Shown: piece after piece, positions 48,680-57,172 of the stretch
How positions within the stretch are numbered: the stretch's first letter is position 1
How the letters are laid out: every line of letters begins with the position of its first letter
Source: Ignavibacteriaceae bacterium
Lineage (GTDB): Bacteria > Bacteroidota > Ignavibacteria > Ignavibacteriales > Ignavibacteriaceae
DNA length: 64,000 nt
Direction of reading: 5' to 3'
NCBI GenBank assembly: GCA_013042995.1
Contig: JABDPB010000117.1
Location: 1-64,000 of the forward strand
Made by a program: the position numbers and the translations under genes
Notes under the pieces: generated by a model
The model's input: only the letters and a program-made list of their open reading frames with translations
Told to the model about the DNA's origin: nothing
The model's database searches: none

Positions 48680-48730
48680 TCCGCCGCGGTGGATCGGAGG
48701 ACGGTTCTACTAAAATAGCAATTCACAATT

Positions 48731-48754
48731 GGAAGCCGGGATAATCCGGCTTCC
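48731..48754. terminator. Bidirectional terminator
   Basis: GGAAGCCGG-GATAAT-CCGGCTTCC is a perfect 9-bp, GC-rich stem between two convergent genes, ending 10 bases from the stop of the thioredoxin-fold gene. Confidence 0.7.
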
Positions 48755-48763
48755 TATGTTATT

Positions 48764-49306
48764 TCACCCCTTCCACTTAATCGTACAACCTATTGTAAAA
48801 GTCTCGGGCACAGAGATTTCTTTGCCCTCCAAAAGCTCATTTAAAGCATTACGCAAATAGTGGTTTTGCACCTTGTCCGGCTCCTGCCAGTTATCATCAA
48901 TCTTTCCGTGAAAGGCTAACTTTCTATTCTCACCAAAAAGAAAAATCTCCGGCGTATGTGTTGCATCATAGGCTCGTGCAACGCTCTGGTCTTCGTCTCT
49001 TAAGTAAAGAAAGTTAAAATTTCTCTCAGCCGCTCTCTTCTTCATATTTTCAAACGAATCATCAGGATAATTAACATCATCGTTTGAATTTATAGCAATT
49101 GCTGCCAAACCTTTATTTTTATAATCTTGTTGTATTTTTTTAATTCTATCTTCGTAAGCATGTACATAAGGGCAATGGTTGCAGCTAAAAATTACAATTA
49201 ATGCTTTTTTATCCTTGAATGACTCAAGTGAATATTTTTTATCATCAATACCAATTAAATTAAAATCTGGTGCAGAGGAACCGATTTCTAAATTATTTGT
49301 AGCCAT
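48764..49306 (-). CDS. Thioredoxin-fold redoxin (AhpC/TSA-like)
   Basis: This 180-residue cytosolic protein has a thioredoxin fold with the motif FSCNHCPYVHAYEDR (CxxC), then IAINSNDDVNYP, and a cis-proline segment in ATHTPEIFLF. It ends IGCTIKWKG. It matches the thioredoxin-family proteins often annotated as a redoxin with unknown substrate. No signal peptide is present, so it is probably a cytoplasmic peroxidase-like or disulfide-exchange protein. It is divergent from the M14 peptidase gene. Confidence 0.88.
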   Translation of the reverse strand: MATNNLEIGSSAPDFNLIGIDDKKYSLESFKDKKALIVIFSCNHCPYVHAYEDRIKKIQQDYKNKGLAAIAINSNDDVNYPDDSFENMKKRAAERNFNFLYLRDEDQSVARAYDATHTPEIFLFGENRKLAFHGKIDDNWQEPDKVQNHYLRNALNELLEGKEISVPETFTIGCTIKWKG

Positions 49307-49370
49307 AATTCAAACTCCTTTTATACAATTCTTAGTAAATGAACATCTGTATAATTAAATTAAAATACGA

Positions 49371-50837
49371 ATGAAAAAATCTCTTTTCCTTTTTACAATT
49401 ATTTTATCAGGATTTATAATGGCACAGGAAAAACAACTTGCCTGGGATCTTTATTACTCATACGAAAACTTTAAAGAAAAAACCCTGACAAACAGAAGAT
49501 TTAAACACTCCGATATAATTCCATTAATCGAGCAGGCAAAAAATAATAAGAATTTTAAGGTAGATAAAGTCGGAACATCGGCGGAGGAAAGAGACATTCA
49601 TTTAATTTCTGTTGGAAACGGAAATAAAAAAGTTTTTCTGTGGTCTCAAATGCATGGCGATGAACCAACTGCTACTGCTGCCATTTTTGATATTTTAAAT
49701 TTCTTTTATGCAGAAAATGAATTTGTTGAGTTTAAGAATTTTTTACTTTCAAATCTGACACTTAGTTTTTTGCCAATGCTTAATCCCGACGGTGCGGAAT
49801 TATTTCAGCGAAGAAATATTTTTGAAATAGATTTAAACCGCGATGTTCAGCGGCAGCAAGCTCCCGAAGCAAAAATTTTAAAAAATGTTTTTGATACCTT
49901 AAATGCAGATTTCGGGTTTAATCTTCACGATCAGAGTAGAGAATATTCTGCAGGAAATACAATTAATCCTGCTTCAATATCGTTTTTAGCTCCGGCACCC
50001 GATTGGGAGAAAACAGTTACACCCATTAGAGAAAATGCAATGAAACTGATTGGTACAATGTTGCAAGCATTAAATGAATTTATTCCTGCTCATATAGGAA
50101 AATATTCAGATGATTACGAATCGCGTGCTTTTGGAGATAATTTTACAAAATGGGGAACTTCTGTAGTTCTATTAGAAACCGGCGGCTGGCGTAACGACAG
50201 GGAAAAACAATTTTTGAGAAAGATAAATTTTATTGCATTGCTAACTGCTTTTGCCAGCATTGCTACTGAATCGTATAAAGAACAGACTATTGAAGCTTAT
50301 GAATCACTTCCAAAGAACCGAGAACTGATGATGGATGTGATATTCAGAAATCTTAAAATAAAAAAAAATGAACACGAGTTTTTAGTTGATATCGGAATTA
50401 ATTTTGAAGAAAAAAATTTAAATGATGCAAAAGATTATTATTTAAAAGCTGAAATAGAGGATATTGGTGATCTGTCAGTCTATGCAGGATATAAAGAATT
50501 TGATTTAAATGGCTACTTTATTGAAGCCGGAAAAACTAAAACGGATGAAATAACCTCAATTGAAGAATTAAAAACTTTAAATGTTGCTGGTCTATTTAAA
50601 GCAGGTTATACAAATGTTTTGCTTATAACTGAAAAATATCAGCATGAATTTTCAGAATACAAATTTAATATTGCTATTAAAGATGCCTCAAAAATATATC
50701 ATGAAATAAAAGTTGAAGGCAATGCGAACTTTATCATTAAAAGAGAAAATGAAATTCGCTACGCAGTAGTGAACGGTTTTTTTTACGACTTACAAAATAT
50801 TCAAAACACAAACGGAAGCGGAATTGTTTACAAATAA
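49371..50837 (+). CDS. Exported M14-family zinc carboxypeptidase
   Basis: This 488-residue protein has a signal peptide (MKKSLFLFTIILSGFIMAQ). The catalytic domain shows the zinc ligands HGDEP (HxxE), then LNPDGAELFQRRN and DLNRD, the third ligand in FNLHDQS, and the active glutamate in VVLLETGGW. This is the M14 layout. The C-terminal ~190 residues form a beta-rich region with no sorting domain, so it likely stays in the periplasm. It may be coupled to the sigma-like gene 20 bases downstream. Confidence 0.87.
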   Translation: MKKSLFLFTIILSGFIMAQEKQLAWDLYYSYENFKEKTLTNRRFKHSDIIPLIEQAKNNKNFKVDKVGTSAEERDIHLISVGNGNKKVFLWSQMHGDEPTATAAIFDILNFFYAENEFVEFKNFLLSNLTLSFLPMLNPDGAELFQRRNIFEIDLNRDVQRQQAPEAKILKNVFDTLNADFGFNLHDQSREYSAGNTINPASISFLAPAPDWEKTVTPIRENAMKLIGTMLQALNEFIPAHIGKYSDDYESRAFGDNFTKWGTSVVLLETGGWRNDREKQFLRKINFIALLTAFASIATESYKEQTIEAYESLPKNRELMMDVIFRNLKIKKNEHEFLVDIGINFEEKNLNDAKDYYLKAEIEDIGDLSVYAGYKEFDLNGYFIEAGKTKTDEITSIEELKTLNVAGLFKAGYTNVLLITEKYQHEFSEYKFNIAIKDASKIYHEIKVEGNANFIIKRENEIRYAVVNGFFYDLQNIQNTNGSGIVYK

Positions 50838-50857
50838 TTGTTTAAACTTTATTAATA

Positions 50858-51673
50858 ATGACAAAGCAATTCAATACAACAAAAGAAGAATTACAAAAAT
50901 TAGGGCAAGAATTTAAGTTACAGGCATTTACTTTACTAGATGACTTATTCAATCTTGCTTTTTGGCTTGTGCTAAAAAAACGGGTTGCAAAAAAAGCAGT
51001 GTGGATCACTTACAAAAAAGCTATTTACTACTGTGATAAAACAAAAGCGACCGCTGATTGGAACGCATGGATGCACAGAATATTTTTCAACAGAATTTTC
51101 GATTACTATTCTGCAAATCCAAGAGCAGAAGAATTTGGTTTCGAATTGATAGATAATTTGAAAGTAGATTCCAACTTAGTTTTGAAATTTAAAGAAATAT
51201 ATTCTGATCGAATAAAGGAGAAAGAACTAACCAAACTACTTAGAAACGTACCACAATTATTACTCCTTCCATTAGTACTAAAAGAAGTTGCCAATCTTTC
51301 TTACAGAACAATAGCAGAATTTATTGATGTACCCGACGGTGTGATTTCAACAAGAATTTACCGGGCAAGAAAATTAATTTTTATCAAATTGCTTATCCTA
51401 GACTTTGAAGAATCAAATTCTGTGAGTGAAAAATCAGATTTGATCTTCAAATTAAGAGTAACTGCAGAATTATTGGATAACGAACTACCGAGCAGTGAAA
51501 AAGATGCGTCAGAAGAAAAAATTAAAACAGACCCGCGACTGAAAAAAGAATACGAAGTACAGGAACTGGTAAAAAAGGTTCTTAAAAATTCGTTTGTTAC
51601 TAAAACCTCCCCTGAAAGATTAAAGCAGAAGATTAAAAAGAAGGCAGAAAGTAGCTTTTCAGTCAAAATTTAA
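50858..51673 (+). CDS. ECF-like sigma factor with anti-sigma-like C-terminal domain
   Basis: The N-terminal ~190 residues look like a diverged sigma-70 region 2 (AVWITYKKAIYYCDKTKA, then WMHRIFFNRIFDYYS) and region 4 (VPQLLLLPLVLKEVANLSY, HTH, then GVISTRIYRARKLI). The last ~75 residues (AELLDNELPSSE, then DPRLKKEYEVQELVKKVL) have the pattern of the cytoplasmic anti-sigma domain seen in RskA/ChrR-type factors and in the anti-sigma at 5106 of this window. Such a sigma/anti-sigma fusion would be self-regulating, but this is my inference. It follows the M14 gene by 20 bases. Confidence 0.7.
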   Translation: MTKQFNTTKEELQKLGQEFKLQAFTLLDDLFNLAFWLVLKKRVAKKAVWITYKKAIYYCDKTKATADWNAWMHRIFFNRIFDYYSANPRAEEFGFELIDNLKVDSNLVLKFKEIYSDRIKEKELTKLLRNVPQLLLLPLVLKEVANLSYRTIAEFIDVPDGVISTRIYRARKLIFIKLLILDFEESNSVSEKSDLIFKLRVTAELLDNELPSSEKDASEEKIKTDPRLKKEYEVQELVKKVLKNSFVTKTSPERLKQKIKKKAESSFSVKI

Positions 51674-51779
51674 GTCCTTTGAATGCGAAGAAATATACAA
51701 CACTATAATCAAAACTTGTATATGGAAAGCGATAACTTTAAATTGGAGTTTGCAATTTGATTAAATCTAGCAATACATT

Positions 51780-52160
51780 ATGGCAAGATTAAAAAATATT
51801 GAGGCTTTTTGTAATTCCTGCAACTCTATCCAAAAAATGGAAATAAAGGGTGAAGTTTCGGGTGAAGATACAGAGACTAAAAAATGGGCTAAATGCAAAA
51901 CCTGCAAGCATGTGATGGTAGTTGATATTACTGAACAGCTTAAAAGCGCCAATGTATCTTTAGAGGGAATTGAAAATGAAGATTGCACAGTTTATGCTCC
52001 GATTCGAACATTTAAAATTGGCGAATCTATTTATCACGAAAATTGGGATGACTTTGGAAAAGTAGTATCCAAAGAAACATTATCGAATGGACAGAGTTCA
52101 ATTTCTGTTGAGTTTCAAAAGTCAGGTTTAAAAAAATTAATTGAGTCACTAAATAAGTAA
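51780..52160 (+). CDS. Zinc-ribbon protein with CarD/tudor-like C-terminal domain
   Basis: This 126-residue protein starts with a zinc ribbon (FCNSCNSIQK and WAKCKTCKHV, four cysteines), followed by a beta-rich domain with FKIGESIYHENWDDFGKVV and SISVEFQKSGLKKLI. The second part resembles CarD-like or tudor-like strands that can bind RNA polymerase or nucleic acid. It sits directly before rpsU and may be coupled to it. The function is unknown and could be a small transcription or translation factor. Confidence 0.7.
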   Translation: MARLKNIEAFCNSCNSIQKMEIKGEVSGEDTETKKWAKCKTCKHVMVVDITEQLKSANVSLEGIENEDCTVYAPIRTFKIGESIYHENWDDFGKVVSKETLSNGQSSISVEFQKSGLKKLIESLNK

Positions 52161-52176
52161 AGCGAGGTGAAAAACA

Positions 52177-52365
52177 TTGGTCGGCATATCAGTCGGTGAG
52201 AATGAATCCATTGATAAAGCTTTAAGAAGATTTAAAAAGAAATACGAGAGATCGGGAGTTCTTAAAGAATATAAGAAAAGAACCTTTTTTGTTAAGCCTT
52301 CAATAAAGAAAAGAATGGAAAAGATGAAAGCTGTCAGGCGTGCACAACGAACTGAAGAAATTTAA
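52177..52365 (+). CDS. rpsU: 30S ribosomal protein S21
   Basis: This 62-residue basic protein shows VGENESIDKALRRFKKKYER and FVKPSIKKRMEKMKAVRRAQR, as in S21. The start is TTG at 52177 with AGGTGA 8 bases upstream. A strong intrinsic terminator follows within ten bases. Confidence 0.93.
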   Translation: MVGISVGENESIDKALRRFKKKYERSGVLKEYKKRTFFVKPSIKKRMEKMKAVRRAQRTEEI

Positions 52366-52372
52366 TCCTTTT

Positions 52373-52392
52373 AACCCCTCTTGAGAGGGGTT
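52373..52392 (+). terminator. Intrinsic terminator of rpsU
   Basis: AACCCCTC-TTGA-GAGGGGTT is a perfect 8-bp stem with a four-base loop, followed by TTTTATT. It is the clearest terminator on the plus strand in this region. Its core CCCCT...AGGGG resembles the palindromes at 6766 and 16324. Confidence 0.92.
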
Positions 52393-52397
52393 TTTTA

Positions 52398-53258
52398 TTA
52401 TTTAATGTGAAGAACCGGTTCAATTACATCCGGTTCTTTTTGTTTTGCGTAATGCCTACTCAAATGTTTTACGATTATATCGTAAGCATCATCAATATTG
52501 CTGCACATTGAAAAAAGTTTAACATCCGATTTACTAATCATTCCCTGCTCAACAAGAGCATCAAAATTTATGATTTTATTCCAGTAATTTTTATCATAAA
52601 TAACCATAGCCAACTTCTTTTTCATTTTTGCAGTTTGGATTAATGTAATTACCTCAAAAAGTTCATCCATCGTGCCAAAACCACCAGGGAAAATAATAAA
52701 AGCTTTCGATAGGTATGCAAACCAAAACTTACGCATAAAAAAGTAATGAAATTCAAAACTTAAATCGGGAGTAACGTATTTATTTATAAACTGCTCGTAC
52801 GGTATACTGATATTTAAACCTATTGAATATCCGCCTGCCTTTTTGGCTCCTTTATTTGCCGCCTCCATTATTCCAGGTCCGCCGCCTGTGCAGATGATGA
52901 ACCTGTTAGCCATTGTTTCAAGATTCATTGACCATTCGGTTAAACGGCGTGAAAGTTCAACTGCATCTTCATAATAGCGGGACATATTTACAAGACGCTG
53001 CGCTTCCCTCAATTTCCCTGTAAAATTATCAGTGGATTTTGGATTGAGAGATTTAATCTTGTTGTACTCTTTCAGAGCCTCTCTTTTGGATACTAATCTT
53101 GCGGAACCAAAGAAAACAATCGTATCCATTATTTTATGTTTTCTGAACTTGCTTCTTGGCTGAAGGAATTCTGTTAATATTCTTACTGATCTTCCATCCG
53201 ATGAATAAAGGAATTCAGAATCTTCGTAAGCTTTTGGTGATTTTTTAAATTTCGCCAT
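52398..53258 (-). CDS. LOG-family (TIGR00730) Rossmann-fold protein
   Basis: This 286-residue protein shows the LOG family hallmarks GGPGIMEAANKGA and PGGFGTMDELFE (about residues 130 and 205). Related enzymes cleave nucleoside monophosphates to release a base, as in cytokinin-activating phosphoribohydrolases. In bacteria the role is often nucleotide housekeeping. A longer N-terminus than minimal LOG proteins is present. It is convergent with rpsU. Confidence 0.88.
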   Translation of the reverse strand: MAKFKKSPKAYEDSEFLYSSDGRSVRILTEFLQPRSKFRKHKIMDTIVFFGSARLVSKREALKEYNKIKSLNPKSTDNFTGKLREAQRLVNMSRYYEDAVELSRRLTEWSMNLETMANRFIICTGGGPGIMEAANKGAKKAGGYSIGLNISIPYEQFINKYVTPDLSFEFHYFFMRKFWFAYLSKAFIIFPGGFGTMDELFEVITLIQTAKMKKKLAMVIYDKNYWNKIINFDALVEQGMISKSDVKLFSMCSNIDDAYDIIVKHLSRHYAKQKEPDVIEPVLHIK

Positions 53259-53420
53259 TGGTAATTAGTGTAAATAAATTGTTATTAAAAATATATAGTA
53301 TGATTCGTTTATATTTGTAGGAATGGTTTTTATGAACTTGATTTATATAATTTTGAACTTTGCAAAAATACCTGTAATCATTTTACATATCAAATAGAAT
53401 AACAATCATTTTATTATACT

Positions 53421-54716
53421 TTGGTTTTTAAAAGAATAATTTTACTTGTACTTGTTTTCAATTGTGTAAATGTAGCAAGCAGTTTAGAAGAAGTTATAGA
53501 ATCAATTCAGTCTATAATTAATAAACTACCTGCAGGATCACGAACAGGATTGATGGTTTATAATCCGCTAACACAAGATACTATTTTGAATATCAATCAC
53601 ACTGAATCAATGATTCCTGCATCAAACACAAAACTTTTTACAACTGCTGCAGCACTTGATTTAATGGGTGGTGATTTTCTGCTATCCACCAAATTGTTGT
53701 CAGACGACAGTGACCTGGAAGATCGTGTTATAAACGGAAACTTGTACTTAAAAGGTTTAGGCAATTCAATATTTACTATTGAAGATATAATTGAAATGGT
53801 TGATAGTCTAATAGCAATTGGAATTACCAAAATCACAGGAAACATTGTGGGTGATGATACATATTTTGATGATGTTTATACCAGAGATGATTGGATAAAG
53901 GATGAAAAAGCGAATGTTAAACTGCCAGCAATTTCGGCACTCGTGTTGGATAGGAACAGAACGAAATCAACTAAAAAAAGAAGAGGCAGGTACAGAACAT
54001 ATATAATTAATGTTGAAAATCCGCCCTTGCATGCGGCAAAAAAACTAAAAGAGATTTTGGAACATAATAATATTGAAGTATCCGGTAACGCTGACTACGA
54101 CGAAACACCTCTTACTGCAAACCTAATTACAGAATGCTCTGTCAAATTAAGAGAAGTTTTAAAACTAATAAATAAAAGAAGCGACAACTTTTTAGCTGAA
54201 TGTTTATTTAAAACTATTGGTGCAGTTGCAAGCGGAAGACAAGGCAACTCATTTTACTCAACACAAGCTGTGCTTACATTTATCAAAGATAATGCTATTT
54301 ATTCTAAAGGGACTTCTATTGTAGACGGCTCAGGTATTTCACGTTATGATCAGGTTACACCTGGTGCAATAATTGGACTTCTTGAAAAAATGTACTTCGA
54401 TATAAATAATTTTGATGATTTCTATAATTCTCTTGCAATTGCAGGCGTGGACGGTACTCTAGATGAGAGGATGAGCAGTACTTTGGCTGAAAGTAATTTT
54501 AGGGGAAAAACCGGAACACTAAACGGCGTCTCATCGATTTCAGGTTATTTAACAACAGCGGGCGGCGAAGATTTAATAATTTGTATTATTTTTGAATTTA
54601 ACAACGGACGATGGAAAACCTTTAGAAACTTGCAGGATGAAATTATAGAAGCACTTGCCGAATGGAAAGAAAAAAGCCCCGATGAATTTCTTCATCAGGG
54701 CTATTTAGAAAACTAA
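53421..54716 (+). CDS. dacB: D-alanyl-D-alanine carboxypeptidase/endopeptidase (PBP4 type)
   Basis: This 431-residue penicillin-binding protein of class C trims peptidoglycan in the periplasm. The three active-site motifs are SNTK in PASNTKLFTTAAA (S62-x-x-K region), SDN in KRSDNFLAE, and KTG in GKTGTLNGVS. An N-terminal hydrophobic signal (VFKRIILLVLVF) starts at TTG 53421, with no better start visible. The extreme C-terminus (SPDEFLHQGYLEN) is encoded over the secG terminator hairpin, which may limit drift of this tail. Confidence 0.9.
   Translation: MVFKRIILLVLVFNCVNVASSLEEVIESIQSIINKLPAGSRTGLMVYNPLTQDTILNINHTESMIPASNTKLFTTAAALDLMGGDFLLSTKLLSDDSDLEDRVINGNLYLKGLGNSIFTIEDIIEMVDSLIAIGITKITGNIVGDDTYFDDVYTRDDWIKDEKANVKLPAISALVLDRNRTKSTKKRRGRYRTYIINVENPPLHAAKKLKEILEHNNIEVSGNADYDETPLTANLITECSVKLREVLKLINKRSDNFLAECLFKTIGAVASGRQGNSFYSTQAVLTFIKDNAIYSKGTSIVDGSGISRYDQVTPGAIIGLLEKMYFDINNFDDFYNSLAIAGVDGTLDERMSSTLAESNFRGKTGTLNGVSSISGYLTTAGGEDLIICIIFEFNNGRWKTFRNLQDEIIEALAEWKEKSPDEFLHQGYLEN
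54675..54702 (-). terminator. Intrinsic terminator of secG, inside the dacB 3' end
   Basis: On the minus strand, AGCCCTGATGAA-GAAA-TTCATCGGGGCT (one mismatch) is followed by TTTTTTC. It lies 20 bases after the secG stop but entirely within the coding sequence of the convergent dacB gene. Confidence 0.85.
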
Positions 54717-54722
54717 TTTTTA

Positions 54723-55091
54723 TTACTCACCTTCTCCATCCGTTTGAGGATTTTCAGTCTGCGGTGGTAATTGATTCTGCTGCGGAAGTGTTGGTGTCTG
54801 GGGTATATTTTGTCTTCCTGATTCCTGAATAATACTTCTCTGCTCTTGAGTAACTTTTCCAGGCAAAAAGAACAAGTTCACAACAATAGCTAAAACTGCT
54901 ACAATTCCACCTAACCACCATGTTGCTCTGCTCAAAAAGTCTGCTGTTCTGCGAGAACCAAACATTGCACCCATATTACCTGCCCCGCCAAATGTTCCGG
55001 CCAAACCACCACCCTTGCTTGCTTGCATTAGAACCACAACAATCAGAAGTACTGCTGCTATTCCACCTAAAATAACCAAAATACTATACAT
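54723..55091 (-). CDS. secG: Preprotein translocase subunit SecG
   Basis: This 122-residue subunit of the SecYEG channel has two membrane helices (about 4-24 and 60-80). The loop GGGLAGTFGGAGNMGAMFGS followed by FLSRATWW is the family hallmark. The C-terminus is a Pro/Gln-rich tail. It lies just downstream of the tRNA-Met and complements secA at 20 kb. Confidence 0.94.
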   Translation of the reverse strand: MYSILVILGGIAAVLLIVVVLMQASKGGGLAGTFGGAGNMGAMFGSRRTADFLSRATWWLGGIVAVLAIVVNLFFLPGKVTQEQRSIIQESGRQNIPQTPTLPQQNQLPPQTENPQTDGEGE

Positions 55092-55150
55092 TAAAATTTT
55101 CTCCTGTACTAAAAATTCGTTTTATAAATCTTATTTAATCAAGAATTCTG

Positions 55151-55224
55151 TAGCGGGGGAGGGATTCGAACCCCCGACACGTGGATTATGATTCCACTGC
55201 TCTAACCAACTGAGCTACCCCGCC
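55151..55224 (-). tRNA. tRNA-Met (CAT)
   Basis: The minus-strand sequence folds as a full cloverleaf: acceptor GGCGGGG with CCCCGCT (first pair G-U), D-arm GCTCAGTTGGTTAGAGC, anticodon loop ATCATAA inside GTGGA/TCCAC, and T-arm with TTCGAAT. The anticodon is CAT. The 3' CCA is not encoded. The lack of a C1-A72 mismatch argues against the initiator. Elongator Met is most likely, but tRNA-Ile2, a TilS substrate, cannot be excluded by eye. Confidence 0.93.
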
Positions 55225-55338
55225 ATAAGCGGAGACTCGACTAAAGTCGGAACCGCCCTGATATTCCCGATAAATAAGGACGCAAATATAGGCACAATCG
55301 GTATTATTTTCAAAAACCACAATAAAGTCTGAAAATAA

Positions 55339-56184
55339 TCAGAGTTTATTTTTAATATAGGTAAAATAATCGTCCCTGTACATATCCGGATCGTTGCTCT
55401 GGAAATCCTTTACTCCAATACCATCCTGCAGAAGCATTTGGTTAATATTATTAATTCTTTCAATTGGATCTGGATGAGTTGATAAAAAAGTTTCTATTTT
55501 ACTGCTGCTTGAATCAATTAAACCATCAAACTGAAGTTTTTCAAAAAAGAATTTTACTCCTCCCGGATAGTATCTTGTATCTTTCAGGTATTTATACGAA
55601 TTATCATCGGCTTCTTCTTCGTCATTCCTTGAATTTGCAAGAAATGCAAGACCCACAAAAAGATTTGCAGCAATTTCAGCAATTGTAGAAGGATTTTCTC
55701 CCAACACTATACCCAGCAGAATTGATATTCCATAATATTTTGTAAGTCTTTGAGTTGAATGCCTTTCTTCTACATGTGCAATTTCATGCGCTATGACTCC
55801 TGCCAATGCTGCTTCTGAATTAAGATATAGAAGCAATCCTGTATAGAGATAAATATACCCACCAGGGATTGCAAATGCATTTAACACATCAGGTTTATCA
55901 ATAATTTCAATTTGGTAATTAAATATTTCCCTGTTTTCAACTTTTGAGGATGCAAGTACATGATTGAAAATTCTGGTGCCTATATATCTTTTTACCATAG
56001 GATCGCCATTGTAGATAGGATATTCAGAAGGATTACTTCTGATCTCTAAATCGAGCTGTCTTCCAAGCTCAACGTCATCCTGTGTAGAAAATATATTTAT
56101 ACTTTCTAGAGTATCACAGCTTTCTAAAAATGTTGCTGAGAAAATAAAGGTAACAATTAATATTTTTTTAAGATGATTCATCAT
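55339..56184 (-). CDS. M48-family metalloprotease lipoprotein
   Basis: This 281-residue protein has a lipoprotein-type signal ending in LESC (about residue 23) and the zinc site HEIAHVEERH, with the third ligand in the downstream NDEEEADD segment. This is the M48 (BepA/Oma1-like) family. Periplasmic members assist outer-membrane protein quality control. It overlaps obg by 17 bases, so it is in the same transcript. Its localisation and substrate are inferred from the signal and family. Confidence 0.89.
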   Translation of the reverse strand: MMNHLKKILIVTFIFSATFLESCDTLESINIFSTQDDVELGRQLDLEIRSNPSEYPIYNGDPMVKRYIGTRIFNHVLASSKVENREIFNYQIEIIDKPDVLNAFAIPGGYIYLYTGLLLYLNSEAALAGVIAHEIAHVEERHSTQRLTKYYGISILLGIVLGENPSTIAEIAANLFVGLAFLANSRNDEEEADDNSYKYLKDTRYYPGGVKFFFEKLQFDGLIDSSSSKIETFLSTHPDPIERINNINQMLLQDGIGVKDFQSNDPDMYRDDYFTYIKNKL

Positions 56185-57172
56185 AAATTTCTTCCAATGT
56201 TTTCCAAAAGCTATCTAATAATTCATTAATTCCAAACCCTGAAATCGAAGAAAAAATTATGGGTTTAGTTTTAACTTTTTCAAATCTGAACTTTGAGATT
56301 TTTTCTAAATCTGATTTTTGCACCAAATCTGCTTTTGAGAATGAAACAAGTATTTTCTTTTTTACAAGCTTAGTGCTGTACTCTTTTAGTTCGTTGTAAA
56401 GAACTTCAAAATCTTTCTGATAATTTTCAGCTGTAATATCAAGCATAAATAAAATAATTCGTGTGCGTTCTATATGTCTTAAAAACTGGTGCCCCAATCC
56501 TTTACCTTTGTGAGCACCTTCAATTATACCTGGAATATCCGCAACAGTAAAACTATTAAAGTCTTTATATTTAACAATTCCAAGATTTGGCTCTAAAGTA
56601 GTAAATGGATAGTCGGCTATTTTTGGGCGTGCAGAAGAGATTATAGAAATCAAAGTTGATTTGCCGGCATTTGGAAATCCTACCAGCCCAATATCTGCAA
56701 TTAATTTAAGTTCTAGGATAACTTTTTTACTTTCACTTGGCTTTCCCGGTTCTGCGTTGCGCGGTGCCTGATTTGTTGATGTAGCAAATTTACTGTTTCC
56801 CCTTCCTCCTTTACCACCTTTTGCAAGCACAAATTTTTGTGAAGACTTACTTAAATCAAACAATGTTTCTTTTGATTCAAAATCTTTTATCACTGTTCCG
56901 ACCGGAACTTTAATAATTATATCATTCCCATTCTTTCCATCTTTAAGAGATGTGCCGCCGTTATCGCCGTTTCCTGCTTTGTATTTTCTTTTATATTTAA
57001 GATCAAGAAGTGTATTAAGATTTGTATTTGATTGGAAGATAACATTACCTCCTCTACCACCATCTCCACCAGATGGTCCGCCTTTCGGAACATATTTTTC
57101 TCTTCGAAAAGCTATGGCACCATCACCACCTTTTCCTGATTGAACTTCAATCAGTGCATAATCAATAAACAT
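56168..57172 (-). CDS. obg: GTPase Obg (CgtA)
   Basis: Obg is a GTPase that acts in 50S ribosome assembly. The glycine-rich Obg fold is clear (GGDGAIAFRREKYVPKGGP, then SGGDGGRGG), followed by the G domain with GFPNAGKSTLI and DIPGIIEGAHKGKGLGHQFL. At 334 residues it lacks the OCT domain of longer homologues, which is normal. It shares its start region with the upstream acidic protein gene (one-base overlap), a conserved-looking pairing. Confidence 0.95.
   Translation of the reverse strand: MFIDYALIEVQSGKGGDGAIAFRREKYVPKGGPSGGDGGRGGNVIFQSNTNLNTLLDLKYKRKYKAGNGDNGGTSLKDGKNGNDIIIKVPVGTVIKDFESKETLFDLSKSSQKFVLAKGGKGGRGNSKFATSTNQAPRNAEPGKPSESKKVILELKLIADIGLVGFPNAGKSTLISIISSARPKIADYPFTTLEPNLGIVKYKDFNSFTVADIPGIIEGAHKGKGLGHQFLRHIERTRIILFMLDITAENYQKDFEVLYNELKEYSTKLVKKKILVSFSKADLVQKSDLEKISKFRFEKVKTKPIIFSSISGFGINELLDSFWKTLEEIYDESS

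Noticed and set aside
48680..48693. TCCGCC-GC-GGTGGA inverted repeat after the broken surface protein gene
   Set aside because: Only a six-pair stem with a wobble pair and a two-base loop that cannot close. The nearby 48731 hairpin is the better terminator.
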